64,000 nt of DNA, from assembly GCA_965650335.1 (NCBI GenBank), contig CBFGOI010000010.1, forward strand, positions 1 through 64,000, given 5' to 3'. Every line of letters starts with the position of its first letter. Within the stretch, counting starts at the first letter, position 1. The notes below the pieces were generated by a model. The model ran no database searches. It was not told where the DNA came from and worked only from the letters and a program-made list of their open reading frames with translations. Source of the DNA: Paradesertivirga sp965650335. GTDB taxonomy: Bacteria > Bacteroidota > Bacteroidia > Sphingobacteriales > Sphingobacteriaceae. Made by a program: the position numbers and the translations under genes. Of this stretch, positions 25,115 to 33,479 are shown piece by piece.

Positions 25115-25283
25115 GTGTTCCTTACTTAATTACTACCTAAAAAGTTTTCAAATGTAGGCATTATATACTTAATTACCAAATAGTTACATTTTTTGCCTAA
25201 CGCTCAAGCACTTATCTCATCACAAAAAGGCTTTTTTTTACCTGTTTAATAAAACACATTGCCATAACAGACGTTTTATTTCT

Positions 25284-25291
25284 TAACTTTG
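25284..25291 (+). promoter_or_regulatory. -7 box of the pseudouridine synthase gene
   Basis: TAACTTTG matches TAnnTTTG, 31 bp before the ATG. A TTG occurs 22 bp upstream (25259-25261), slightly too far for the ideal 19-bp spacing. Confidence 0.45.
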
Positions 25292-25322
25292 CACCCCATT
25301 TTAGAAAGGTTAGCAGCGTATC

Positions 25323-26783
25323 ATGCCAGATAAAAAAAACAGGAACAGTCGCGAAGACAAATCCCTCAATAACAATCGTTTCCAGAGCAGTTCAAATAAC
25401 GAACGCCCGGAAAATTCAAACAGCGATAAAAAGAAAAAGTTTGAGGGAGAATCAAAAAGACCTTACAATAGCCGTCCGGATAAGTCAGAAAGCAGAGAGT
25501 CATCAGACAAAAAATATTCCCGCACATCAGACGAGAAGCCTTCCGGGAAGAGATCTTTCTCAGGATCAAAAGAAAAACCTTTTGGAAAAGCGGACAGATC
25601 ATTTGAGAAAAAACCGTTTAATTCGGACAGAAGTGGATCGGATAAAAAACCTTATGGCGAACGGTCTTTTGATAAACGACCAAGAAGCGGAGAGGGAAAG
25701 AGCTTTGATAAACCAAGAGAGGCTCGTTCGTTCGACAAGAAACCTTTAGGCGAACGATCATTTGATAAAAGGCCGAGATCCGGAGAAGAAAAAACTTTCG
25801 ACAAACCGAGGGAAGCGCGTTCTTTCGAAAGAAAACCTTTTAAAGCCGGTGAAGAAAGAAAATTCAATAAGCCTGAAGGTGGTTCTTTTGAGAAAAAACC
25901 ATTTAAAAGAGATGGCGATAAGCCATTCAGAGCAGGTTCGGGCGGACTTCCTTACGAAAGAAAACCATTTAAAAGCAAGAATGAAACCCGCAAGTGGACT
26001 TCTGAAGAAAAGATTGAACAGCCTGCCACGACTCGTGGAAGAAAGAAAGTAGCACAGGCTGACTCTGATTTAATCCGTTTGAATCGTTATATCGCGAATG
26101 CGGGGATCTGCTCAAGAAGGAAAGCGGATGAGCTTATTGAAGCGGGTGTGATCTCAGTAAATGGTGAGGTTGTTTCTGAGCTGGGCTTTAAAGTCAACCC
26201 ATCAAAAGATTTGGTAAGATACAACGGCGAAACCTTGAAGCGTGAGAAAATGACTTACGTTCTTTTAAACAAACCGAAAGACTATATCACGACTACAGAC
26301 GATCCCCAGGAACGCAGAACCGTAATGCAATTAGTTGATAAAGCATCAAAGGAGCGTATTTATCCGGTAGGTCGCCTCGACAGAAATACAACCGGATTAT
26401 TATTAATGACCAACGATGGCGATTTAGCTGAAAAGCTTTCTCATCCGAGGAATAACATCATAAAAATTTACCAGGTTGAATTGAATAAAAGTCTTAGTCA
26501 GGGCGATTTTAACAAGATCGAATATGGTTTGGAACTTGAAGATGGATTGATTAAACCAGATGCATTAAGTTATGTAGCCGGAGCCAGCAAAAAGGAAATT
26601 GGAATCCAGATACATACCGGTAAAAATCGGATTGTTCGGAGAATATTTGAACACCTGGGTTATGAAGTTGTAAAACTTGACCGGGTTGTTTACGGTAGCT
26701 TAACGAAGAAAGATCTTCCTCGTGGGCGCTGGAGGTATTTGGAAGAGAAAGAAATTATTCAATTGAAACATCTTATAAAATAG
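25323..26783 (+). CDS. RluB-family 23S rRNA pseudouridine synthase with repetitive charged N-terminus
   Basis: 486 residues. The first 235 form a disordered extension dominated by Lys, Arg, Ser, Glu, Asp, Phe and Pro. It includes a 31-residue unit repeated twice in tandem (nucleotides 25656-25748 and 25749-25841, each beginning GERSFDKRPRSGE). An S4 RNA-binding domain (about 248-295, NRYIANAGICSRRKADELI) is followed by the synthase domain with the catalytic Asp in VGRLDRNTTGLLL. The family modifies helix 89 of 23S rRNA. Similar basic tails are common on RNA-binding proteins of this phylum. The substrate position is not proven. A hairpin terminator follows. Confidence 0.9.
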   Translation: MPDKKNRNSREDKSLNNNRFQSSSNNERPENSNSDKKKKFEGESKRPYNSRPDKSESRESSDKKYSRTSDEKPSGKRSFSGSKEKPFGKADRSFEKKPFNSDRSGSDKKPYGERSFDKRPRSGEGKSFDKPREARSFDKKPLGERSFDKRPRSGEEKTFDKPREARSFERKPFKAGEERKFNKPEGGSFEKKPFKRDGDKPFRAGSGGLPYERKPFKSKNETRKWTSEEKIEQPATTRGRKKVAQADSDLIRLNRYIANAGICSRRKADELIEAGVISVNGEVVSELGFKVNPSKDLVRYNGETLKREKMTYVLLNKPKDYITTTDDPQERRTVMQLVDKASKERIYPVGRLDRNTTGLLLMTNDGDLAEKLSHPRNNIIKIYQVELNKSLSQGDFNKIEYGLELEDGLIKPDALSYVAGASKKEIGIQIHTGKNRIVRRIFEHLGYEVVKLDRVVYGSLTKKDLPRGRWRYLEEKEIIQLKHLIK

Positions 26784-26789
26784 AAACAG

Positions 26790-26819
26790 GGCTTCGTGAA
26801 AACGGAGCCTTTTGTTTTA
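26790..26819 (+). terminator. terminator of the pseudouridine synthase gene
   Basis: The stem GGCTTCG / CGGAGCC (one G-T pair, 6-nt loop) is followed by TTTTGTTTT. It lies directly after the stop codon. Confidence 0.8.
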
Positions 26820-26847
26820 ATGTCCTTGCTAGAGAGTTATTACATTT

Positions 26848-26891
26848 CACGCAAAGACGCAGAGTAAGTCAACGCAAAGATCGCAAAGAAC
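26848..26891. repeat. CGCAAAG-type intergenic repeat fragment
   Basis: The word CGCAAAG occurs three times with variation (ACGCAAAGACGCAGAG, then CAACGCAAAGATCGCAAAG). It resembles the low-complexity CGCAAAG arrays dispersed in Bacteroidota intergenic DNA. No function is evident. Confidence 0.55.
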
Positions 26892-26950
26892 TATTTCCGC
26901 TCCGCATGAGTTTTGGGGGAATTCTTAACTTGCGGTCTAATCCTCAAAAA

Positions 26951-28072
26951 ATGAAGTCCAGAATACTGATTTGTTTTGTCCTGCTGATATTAGGTATAGC
27001 AGAGGCAGAAGCGCAAAAGCTTAATCTTCTTATTGGAGCTTATACTAAACCCGGCAAAAGCGAAGGTATTTATGTTTATGAATTCGATACCGCTACAGGA
27101 AAAGTAATTTATAAAAATAAGGCGACAGGATTAAATAATCCATCCTATCTTGCATTAAGTAAAGATCAAAAATTTTTATACGCAGTAAACGAAGCTGGTC
27201 CAGGAAAGGGAGCAGTATCTGCATTTTCCTTTAATAAAGCAACAGGTGCATTGAGTTTTCTAAATCAAAAACCGTCAAATGGAGACGGACCTTGTTATGT
27301 GTCTATTGATAAAAAAAGCGAGCATCTTTTCGTGGCAAATTATACCGGCGGAACTTTTACCGCGCTTCCGGTTCTAAAAGACGGGCGATTAGGTGATGGG
27401 GGGCAAACGATTGTGTTCAAATCCAAGGGCATTGGAAAAGGCCAGCAAGAAAAACCACATGCGCATTCTGCAGTTCTTTCGCCGGATGAAAAACATCTTT
27501 TTGTCTGTGATCTGGGAAATGATGAAATCCGATCTTATAAATATTCCGCCCAGGTTGATTCCCCTTTAAGCATCAATCAAATTATAAATTTGCCACAGGG
27601 CAGCGGACCCCGGCATTTTGAATTTCATCCGAACGGAAAATTTGCTTATGCCGTTCAGGAGTTAACTTGCGATGTTGTAGCTTACTCGTATAAAAAAGGC
27701 AAGCTAACCTTTTTGCAAAGCATCTCGGGTTTACCGAAAGATTATAAAGGCCGATACTGGGCCGCAGATATTCATCTCTCTCCGGATGCTAAGTTTCTAT
27801 ATTCTTCCAATCGGGATGATGCGAACGACATTGCTATATTTTCGGTTCAGAAAGATGGAAAACTACTTGCTGTTGGAAGGCAATCCACTTTAGGCAGAGC
27901 GCCAAGAAATTTTGTGATTGATCCTACAGGTAATTACCTGCTTGCCGCAAATCAGAATAGTGATAGTGTTGTGATCTTTAAGAGAGATAAGGCAACGGGT
28001 AGTTTGAGTGATACGGGAGAAAGAATTGAGGTTGGATCGCCGGTGTGCTTAAAATTTTCAGAAGCTGAGTAG
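26951..28072 (+). CDS. exported lactonase-family beta-propeller protein
   Basis: 373 residues from ATG 26951, chosen because it begins a signal peptide (MKSRILICFVLLILGIAEAEAQ). An earlier in-frame ATG at 26906 adds 15 unlikely residues. The mature protein is a seven-bladed propeller of the 6-phosphogluconolactonase (YbhE/Pgl) family, with blades such as GAYTKPGKSEGIYVYEFD, PSYLALSKDQKFLYAVNE and HSAVLSPDEKHLFVCDLGND. Export makes a role in the pentose phosphate pathway unlikely. Secreted members probably act on sugar lactones or other ligands. A weak hairpin separates it from the convergent bshA. Confidence 0.85.
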   Translation: MKSRILICFVLLILGIAEAEAQKLNLLIGAYTKPGKSEGIYVYEFDTATGKVIYKNKATGLNNPSYLALSKDQKFLYAVNEAGPGKGAVSAFSFNKATGALSFLNQKPSNGDGPCYVSIDKKSEHLFVANYTGGTFTALPVLKDGRLGDGGQTIVFKSKGIGKGQQEKPHAHSAVLSPDEKHLFVCDLGNDEIRSYKYSAQVDSPLSINQIINLPQGSGPRHFEFHPNGKFAYAVQELTCDVVAYSYKKGKLTFLQSISGLPKDYKGRYWAADIHLSPDAKFLYSSNRDDANDIAIFSVQKDGKLLAVGRQSTLGRAPRNFVIDPTGNYLLAANQNSDSVVIFKRDKATGSLSDTGERIEVGSPVCLKFSEAE

Positions 28073-28084
28073 AACGAATTTGAG

Positions 28085-28127
28085 GTTCCCCATATCTAGA
28101 TGGAAGATTAACTTAGATATTGGGAAC
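28085..28127. terminator. possible two-way hairpin between the lactonase gene and bshA
   Basis: GTTCCCCATATCTA (28085-28098) pairs with TAGATATTGGGAAC (28114-28127) with one mismatch. It sits between convergent genes. No strong T run follows on either strand, so termination is uncertain. Confidence 0.4.
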
Positions 28128-28150
28128 ATTTAATCGATTAAGCAAATGAA

Positions 28151-29284
28151 TTACACCAGCGCTGCATCCAGCACTTCCTTATAAAACCGCTCGTATATAG
28201 GAAGAATATTTGCCAGATCAAATTCTTTGGCACGCTTCAGAGCATTCTCTTTAAATTCCGCCAAACGATTGGCATCTTCTAAAATATAGATAGCATTTTT
28301 AGCCATGTCATCCACATCGCCAACGTTACTCAAGAAGCCGGTTATGCCATGAAGATTTAATTCGGGTAAGCCCCCTGTATTGGAAGAAATCACCGGAACT
28401 TTACACGCCATAGCCTCCAATGCGGCCAGACCGAAGCTTTCGGAGTGAGAGGGCATTATAAACAGATCGGCTACCGAAAGGATTTCTTCGACTGCATCTT
28501 GCTTACCAAGAAAACGCACATTTTCGCAAATTTTAAAGTCGCGACAAAGCGTTTCACATTTTACACGGTCTTCTCCGTCGCCCACCATTAATAGTTTAGA
28601 AGGTATCACTTCATTAACTTTCTTAAAGATTCTGATGACATCGGTCGCTCGTTTTACCTTCCTGAAGTTGGAAGTATGTACCAGAATATGTTCATTATTC
28701 GGAGCGATAGCTTTTTTGAAATGATCTTTAGGTTTGAGACTGAATCTGCTCAGATCGATAAAGTTCGGGATTACCCGGATATCTTTATGAATTTCGAAAT
28801 GTTCGTAGGTTGACTTGCGCAGATCTTCCGAAACGGAGGTTACTCCATCCGACTGATTGATAGAAAATGTCACTACTGGCTTAAATGTCACATCCCTTCC
28901 CACCAGGGTAATATCTGTGCCATGTAAGGTAGTTACAACCGGAATGTGAATGCCGTAAGTAGCCAGGATCTGTTTGGCCATGTACGCCGCGGAGGCATGC
29001 GGAATGGCATAGTGAACGTGTAATATATCTAATTTCTCAAAGCGCACCACGTCGACCAGCTTACTGGCTAAAACCAGTTCGTATGGTGGATAATCAAAAA
29101 GTGGATATTGAGATACAGAAACCTCGTGATAATATAAATTTTCTGAAAAGAAATCAAGCCTTGCAGGCTGGCTATAGGTAATAAAATGAACCTGATGTCC
29201 ATTATTTGCCAAAGCTTTTCCAAGCTCTGTGGCTACTACTCCGCTGCCACCAAAGGTAGGATAGCATACAATTCCAATCTTCAT
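28151..29284 (-). CDS. bshA: N-acetyl-alpha-D-glucosaminyl L-malate synthase
   Basis: A GT4 glycosyltransferase of 377 residues that joins GlcNAc from UDP-GlcNAc to L-malate, the first step of bacillithiol synthesis. The BshA-specific N-terminus MKIGIVCYPTFGGSGVVA and the segments HVHYAIPHASAAYMA, VTTLHGTDITLVG and VIPNFIDL are present. The GT4 sugar-nucleotide motif PSHSESFGLAALEAMACKVP is also present. bshB and bshC are not in the window. Together with ytxJ it shows that this organism very probably uses bacillithiol as its low-molecular-weight thiol. It is monocistronic by spacing. The 226 bp upstream hold only low-complexity GCACATCTG-like words. Confidence 0.95.
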   Translation of the reverse strand: MKIGIVCYPTFGGSGVVATELGKALANNGHQVHFITYSQPARLDFFSENLYYHEVSVSQYPLFDYPPYELVLASKLVDVVRFEKLDILHVHYAIPHASAAYMAKQILATYGIHIPVVTTLHGTDITLVGRDVTFKPVVTFSINQSDGVTSVSEDLRKSTYEHFEIHKDIRVIPNFIDLSRFSLKPKDHFKKAIAPNNEHILVHTSNFRKVKRATDVIRIFKKVNEVIPSKLLMVGDGEDRVKCETLCRDFKICENVRFLGKQDAVEEILSVADLFIMPSHSESFGLAALEAMACKVPVISSNTGGLPELNLHGITGFLSNVGDVDDMAKNAIYILEDANRLAEFKENALKRAKEFDLANILPIYERFYKEVLDAALV

Positions 29285-29510
29285 AGCACAAATTAAACAT
29301 AAAAATATAAGCAGATTGTTTAATCTCCGTCAATTCTTGTGTAATAATGTTATTAGCAGTGTCTTCGAGCCGGGTAGCTTAATTGCCTGATTATTCTTTT
29401 TGGTACGAAGGCACAAAGCAGAATTGGTTGCGTTTGCTTTGCGGCCAATCGCCCGAAATTTGCACATCTGCACATTCTCTTAATTTACACATCTCCTTGC
29501 ATCTGCGTAT

Positions 29511-31319
29511 TTAATTCCCTTTTTTAATCGCCTCGTAGATCACATCCTGTATCCGTGGTCTTATTCGCATGCTGGAGAGTTTATTTGTTACCGTTGGATA
29601 TACCCTGTTTGACAGGAAAATATAGATAAGATCATACTCAGGATCAACCCAAACAGCTGTTCCGGTGTAGCCCGTATGACCGTAACTTTTATTGGACGCC
29701 AAGTCGGAAGGATACCTGTTTGTTCTATCCGGATCCCAGCGGTCGAAGCCCAAACCCCGGCGACTTACGTTCGAGTTCTTTGCAGTAAATAGGTCTATGG
29801 TTTCAGGTTTGAAGTAACGTTTACCGCCATAGGTTCCACCGTTCAAAAGCATCTGACAAAGAATTGCCAGATCGTTTGCGCTCGAAAATAAGCCAGCATG
29901 TCCGGAAACGCCACCTGCCATAGATGCGCCCTGATCGTGAACGTAGCCATGAACCAGTGTTTTTCTAAATTTATCATCCTGCTCGGTCGGCACGATGCGC
30001 TTTTTATCAAAATGATTGCGGGGATTAAATCCGGCGGTATACATCCCGAGAGGGGCATAAAACTGACTGGCAACATACTTATCCAGTCTTTCAGTTGTCA
30101 ATCGTTCAATAATATCCTTCAGTAAATACATGCTCAGATCACTGTACACATACTTTCCCCGCGATTGAAGTGGCGAGTTTAACATCTGCGGCCACATCAC
30201 CTCGTTGAAGTAATTGGCTCTCAAATAATAATTATCAGCAACCTTTAAAGGATACAGAGACGAAGAATCTCTGCTATAATCAATCGGCTTCAAGGCTTCA
30301 AAAAAAGGAATATATGGCACTAAACCAGCCTGATGCAGTAAAAGCTCTTTTACCGTAATAGAACTTTTATCGGTCTTTCTAACCAGTGGAATATACGTGT
30401 CAATGGTTGTTTCTAGCTTAAGCCGATTCTGTTCATATAAGCGCATTGCTGCCATAGTAGTGGCGGCGATTTTAGTAACAGAAGCAAGGTCGAAAATATC
30501 ATCCGTTTTCGTCGGGATCCCATCATAAGTATGATGACCATAAGCTTTGTTAAAGATGACCTTTCCATTTTTAACGATCATTACAACCGCTGCAGGTGAA
30601 GCTTTTTGAGCGATCGCTTCTTCGACTATTTTATCAATCGGGGCTTCAAGGTTCTCGGTTTTTATACCGACTTCTTCTGGTACTGTATATTTTAAACGGG
30701 AGACTGACGTATTGTATGCTGAGCCTTTTAGGTTGGATGATAGATTTTCGGAATGCGTGGTAATAGCAACACCGCCAAATACAGCCTGGGCGGCATAAAT
30801 GGCCGCTTCGGGAGTGTTTTGCGACATCCAGATAACGGGACAAGTTATCGTGTTTGCAAATGACGTGTTTTTTGGATCGCCGTAGGCCACAATAACCAGC
30901 TGTTTAACTGTCTGGAGTTCGTTAATGAAACTTTGTACAGGAGTATTGGCTAAAGTAGCATCGGTTACTTCAAGAATTACTGTGTTGAAAAACTTTAAGT
31001 CGGCATTCAGGGTATCAAGCTCCAGTGGTTGCTTTGCAGATATGGCAAAGGGCGTTACCTGTGAATATTTTTTGAGAATAGTAGAAAACTCCTTCGAATA
31101 GGATGTACCAAGCGATACACAGGCGATCTTTTGATTCTCTAAATCCCGTAAAGGGATAAGATTTTGCTCATTATTAAACAATACGGTCGAGGACTCAAGA
31201 GATCGCGACTTCGCCAGCCATTTTGTTGTAACGGGTGCATCAATATCAGCAGACATAGAAACGATTACTATAATGAGTAATGTAATTGCCTCGATAAATA
31301 ACAGGTAATGTTTTTTCAT
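29511..31319 (-). CDS. GH3 C-terminal-like domain fused to a serine hydrolase (beta-lactamase family)
   Basis: 602 residues. After a signal anchor (about 5-24), residues 38-185 resemble the C-terminal alpha/beta domain of family 3 glycosidases (SLESSTVLFNNEQNLIPL is the usual domain entry). Residues about 215-590 are a class C beta-lactamase/penicillin-binding fold. Its motifs are Ser280-Val-Thr-Lys283, the tyrosine motif VYSDLSMYLL, and GHTGYTG in place of KTG. Related Bacteroidota proteins carry a complete NagZ-type GH3 in front, whereas here the catalytic barrel is absent. It may be a peptidoglycan peptidase or esterase with a relict carbohydrate domain. No frameshift is visible. Confidence 0.8.
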   Translation of the reverse strand: MKKHYLLFIEAITLLIIVIVSMSADIDAPVTTKWLAKSRSLESSTVLFNNEQNLIPLRDLENQKIACVSLGTSYSKEFSTILKKYSQVTPFAISAKQPLELDTLNADLKFFNTVILEVTDATLANTPVQSFINELQTVKQLVIVAYGDPKNTSFANTITCPVIWMSQNTPEAAIYAAQAVFGGVAITTHSENLSSNLKGSAYNTSVSRLKYTVPEEVGIKTENLEAPIDKIVEEAIAQKASPAAVVMIVKNGKVIFNKAYGHHTYDGIPTKTDDIFDLASVTKIAATTMAAMRLYEQNRLKLETTIDTYIPLVRKTDKSSITVKELLLHQAGLVPYIPFFEALKPIDYSRDSSSLYPLKVADNYYLRANYFNEVMWPQMLNSPLQSRGKYVYSDLSMYLLKDIIERLTTERLDKYVASQFYAPLGMYTAGFNPRNHFDKKRIVPTEQDDKFRKTLVHGYVHDQGASMAGGVSGHAGLFSSANDLAILCQMLLNGGTYGGKRYFKPETIDLFTAKNSNVSRRGLGFDRWDPDRTNRYPSDLASNKSYGHTGYTGTAVWVDPEYDLIYIFLSNRVYPTVTNKLSSMRIRPRIQDVIYEAIKKGN

Positions 31320-31411
31320 TGAAAGTCAAATAGAATATTAATCGCTATCTATTTAACGAATTTACAACTCATGAATTACAATTTTGTGTGCTGATAAAGC
31401 ATTTTATAAAC

Positions 31412-31443
31412 AAAAAAAGCCATCCCATAAATTATGAGATGGC
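31412..31443 (-). terminator. terminator of the pectate lyase gene
   Basis: A 12-bp stem, GCCATCCCATAA / TTATGAGATGGC with one wobble, is followed on the minus strand by a run of seven T. It lies about 22 bp beyond the stop codon. Confidence 0.88.
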
Positions 31444-31464
31444 CTTCCCCAAGATTTTTAAATT

Positions 31465-32991
31465 TTACAGTTTGCCTATTCCGGCCTTACTTGTCACTTC
31501 CGTTTTAACCGAGCTGACTGGGTCGAGGGTATAAGAGTACGGAGGAGTAAAGCTGCATGTTGAAGATGTTGGAGGCTGAGTCCCTGATATACCTGTATAA
31601 AAGTTCCCCGAAATCTGCCATTTACCTGTTGTAGTACTGTTTGCTGAAATAATAGGGCTTGTAACTGATTCGAAATAATTATTCTCTATTTTAAGGCAAG
31701 CGCCCATTCGGGAATTTATAGCAGAGCCTTCTACAGCAGTATAATAGTTATTGAAAATATGCCCGAATCCAAAACGATATGATGGTAAGCGCTCTTTGAC
31801 ATGACGATAATAATTATGGTGGAAGGTGATTCTTCTATCATAGTTATCACTGTCTGATGAACCAACTAAATGTGTTTTGTGGTGGTCATGGAAGTAACAC
31901 CATGAGATCGTAACGTTTTGGCTTGAATTTTTTATATCCACCAGTCCGTCGTATAAATCCTGATTAGTTTGTACTGAAGGATCTATCTCATACATTTCGC
32001 AATGATCAATCCAAACCTTTGAGCTGCTGCCCTGAATAGAGATGCAATCTCCTCCATTAACGATAATCTGAGGTCGTCCCTCATCCCCATCCGGATCGTA
32101 TACTGCCGGGTCGGATGTATCTGTAATGGAAGTGAGTGTAATTTTGATGTTCTGAATAATTATATTGCTTTTGCTCGATATATTCAGTCCGATACCATCC
32201 AAAAAACCAGCTGTTCCAACTCCCAGAAGGGTTTTATTATTATTCACATTAATCTTTCCTCCCTTTGTTCCATTGTAGATCCTCCTGTCTACCCGAACAA
32301 TATAAGTTGTGGAACTTTCTAAATAAGCTTTAAGCTCGGCAAAGGTTGTGGCAGTAACAGTGGCACCACCCGCACCTCCGGTGGTTCCGGTTGCATATCC
32401 CACTAAGCCGAACGATGAGCCCGATGAGGAACCAGATAAAGCAAATTGTTGGTTGGTTGCTCCGCTATAAGTCCATTGCAACACATTGGCGCCGTCGGCA
32501 GTTGAGCGCGCTGCCACATCAAGTGATTTTCCGCTATTTCTGTTAATGATTTTATAATAACCGGTTCCGAGATCTGTGATTGCCCATTGCTGGTTATTGC
32601 CACCATTATAGGCCCATTGAATCACATCACCGCCGTCGGCAGTAGAGCCAGCAGATACATCCAGGGCCAGGCCGCTGTTAACGTTGATAATCTTATAATA
32701 TCCATTGCCAAGATCGGATATGTTCCATTTTTGGTTAGATCCGCCACTATTAGTCCACTGAACTACATCACCTCCATTGGCAGTGCTATAGCCTTTAACT
32801 TCAACGGCTTTACCGCTATGGCGTGCAATAATAGAAAAAGTACCACTGATGGCACTCACTGTTGTTTTGTTTTTTGAACTGGATCGCAAAAAGAGATCTT
32901 CTGTCTCTGTAAGAGATTCGTTTTTAGTACAATTTGTGAGCAATAGAAATAAAGCAAACACAGAAGTTGTACCTAGAAAAAGGTTTTTCAT
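31465..32991 (-). CDS. lipoprotein pectate lyase (PL1) with N-terminal ricin-type lectin domain
   Basis: 508 residues from ATG 32991, chosen because it opens a lipoprotein signal peptide ending LLLTNC. An in-frame start 20 codons upstream adds a polar stretch. Residues about 45-180 are a ricin-B/CBM13 module of three units, each with a QxW-like motif (VVQWTNSGGSNQKWNI, VIQWAYNGGNNQQWAI, VLQWTYSGATNQQFAL). The PL1 parallel beta helix follows, with VWIDHCEMYEID, ISWCYFHDHHKTHLVGSSDSD and RITFHHNYYRHVKERLPSYRFG containing the catalytic and calcium-site residues. It cleaves pectate by beta-elimination at the cell surface. No other pectin genes or SusCD pair are adjacent. Confidence 0.92.
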   Translation of the reverse strand: MKNLFLGTTSVFALFLLLTNCTKNESLTETEDLFLRSSSKNKTTVSAISGTFSIIARHSGKAVEVKGYSTANGGDVVQWTNSGGSNQKWNISDLGNGYYKIINVNSGLALDVSAGSTADGGDVIQWAYNGGNNQQWAITDLGTGYYKIINRNSGKSLDVAARSTADGANVLQWTYSGATNQQFALSGSSSGSSFGLVGYATGTTGGAGGATVTATTFAELKAYLESSTTYIVRVDRRIYNGTKGGKINVNNNKTLLGVGTAGFLDGIGLNISSKSNIIIQNIKITLTSITDTSDPAVYDPDGDEGRPQIIVNGGDCISIQGSSSKVWIDHCEMYEIDPSVQTNQDLYDGLVDIKNSSQNVTISWCYFHDHHKTHLVGSSDSDNYDRRITFHHNYYRHVKERLPSYRFGFGHIFNNYYTAVEGSAINSRMGACLKIENNYFESVTSPIISANSTTTGKWQISGNFYTGISGTQPPTSSTCSFTPPYSYTLDPVSSVKTEVTSKAGIGKL

Positions 32992-33051
32992 GATTTGTTT
33001 AACATTAAGGTTAATAATTTGGTGAGTGTAACTTAAGACTTGGGGTTTCAA

Positions 33052-33479
33052 AAATTACAATTAGCTAACATAAGGAGAATGTAACAATTTTGTTTCGCGA
33101 AAACTGTGCAATCGTTCCCGGAAAACTGGCTCTTCTTTGTGATTGCTGAGCTGCAGTCTGGCTCTGGTGGGAGGACAACAAGGCGTATTCTATGCAACAG
33201 TCAATTTTTTAGGCCCTTACCAAATATGTTATTTACTCCCCTAAGTCCGTTGTTGGTGTTCCATCAATAATAATGTTTTTACTTTATTGATATTACCACC
33301 TAAGGACGGATGCCAGATAACTAGCATTTATTTTGGCAGTTTTCATTCTTTCTGGTGGTGAGGAAACCGGCAGAGAGATAAATCAAAATATCCGGCACAT
33401 TCTCTCAAAAATTAAATTATCAACACTGATTTTTGAACAGGAACCGGCGGCTTATTTTAATTAAATTTGCCTGATAATT
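33052..33479. other. intergenic region without a recognised gene
   Basis: 428 bp between the divergent pectate lyase and mutL genes. Apart from the TAAATTTG box at 33462-33469, which suits mutL, I see no reading frame, stem-loop or RNA gene that I can support. It presumably holds the promoters of both genes. Confidence 0.6.
33462..33469 (+). promoter_or_regulatory. -7 box of mutL
   Basis: TAAATTTG matches TAnnTTTG and ends 10 bp before the ATG, implying a short leader. No well-placed TTG is seen. Confidence 0.45.

Noticed and set aside
25441..26052. Two plus-strand frames overlapping the pseudouridine synthase tail
   Set aside because: They arise from the repetitive AG-rich DNA of the charged tail in another frame; their repeats follow those of the real gene.
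29440..29510. GCACATCTG words before bshA considered as regulatory repeats
   Set aside because: Irregular, low complexity and like other intergenic words; no dyad or promoter box evident.
32403..32860. Repeated DNA of about 140-bp units first considered as a repeat array
   Set aside because: The units encode the three subdomains of a ricin-type lectin and are explained by the protein.
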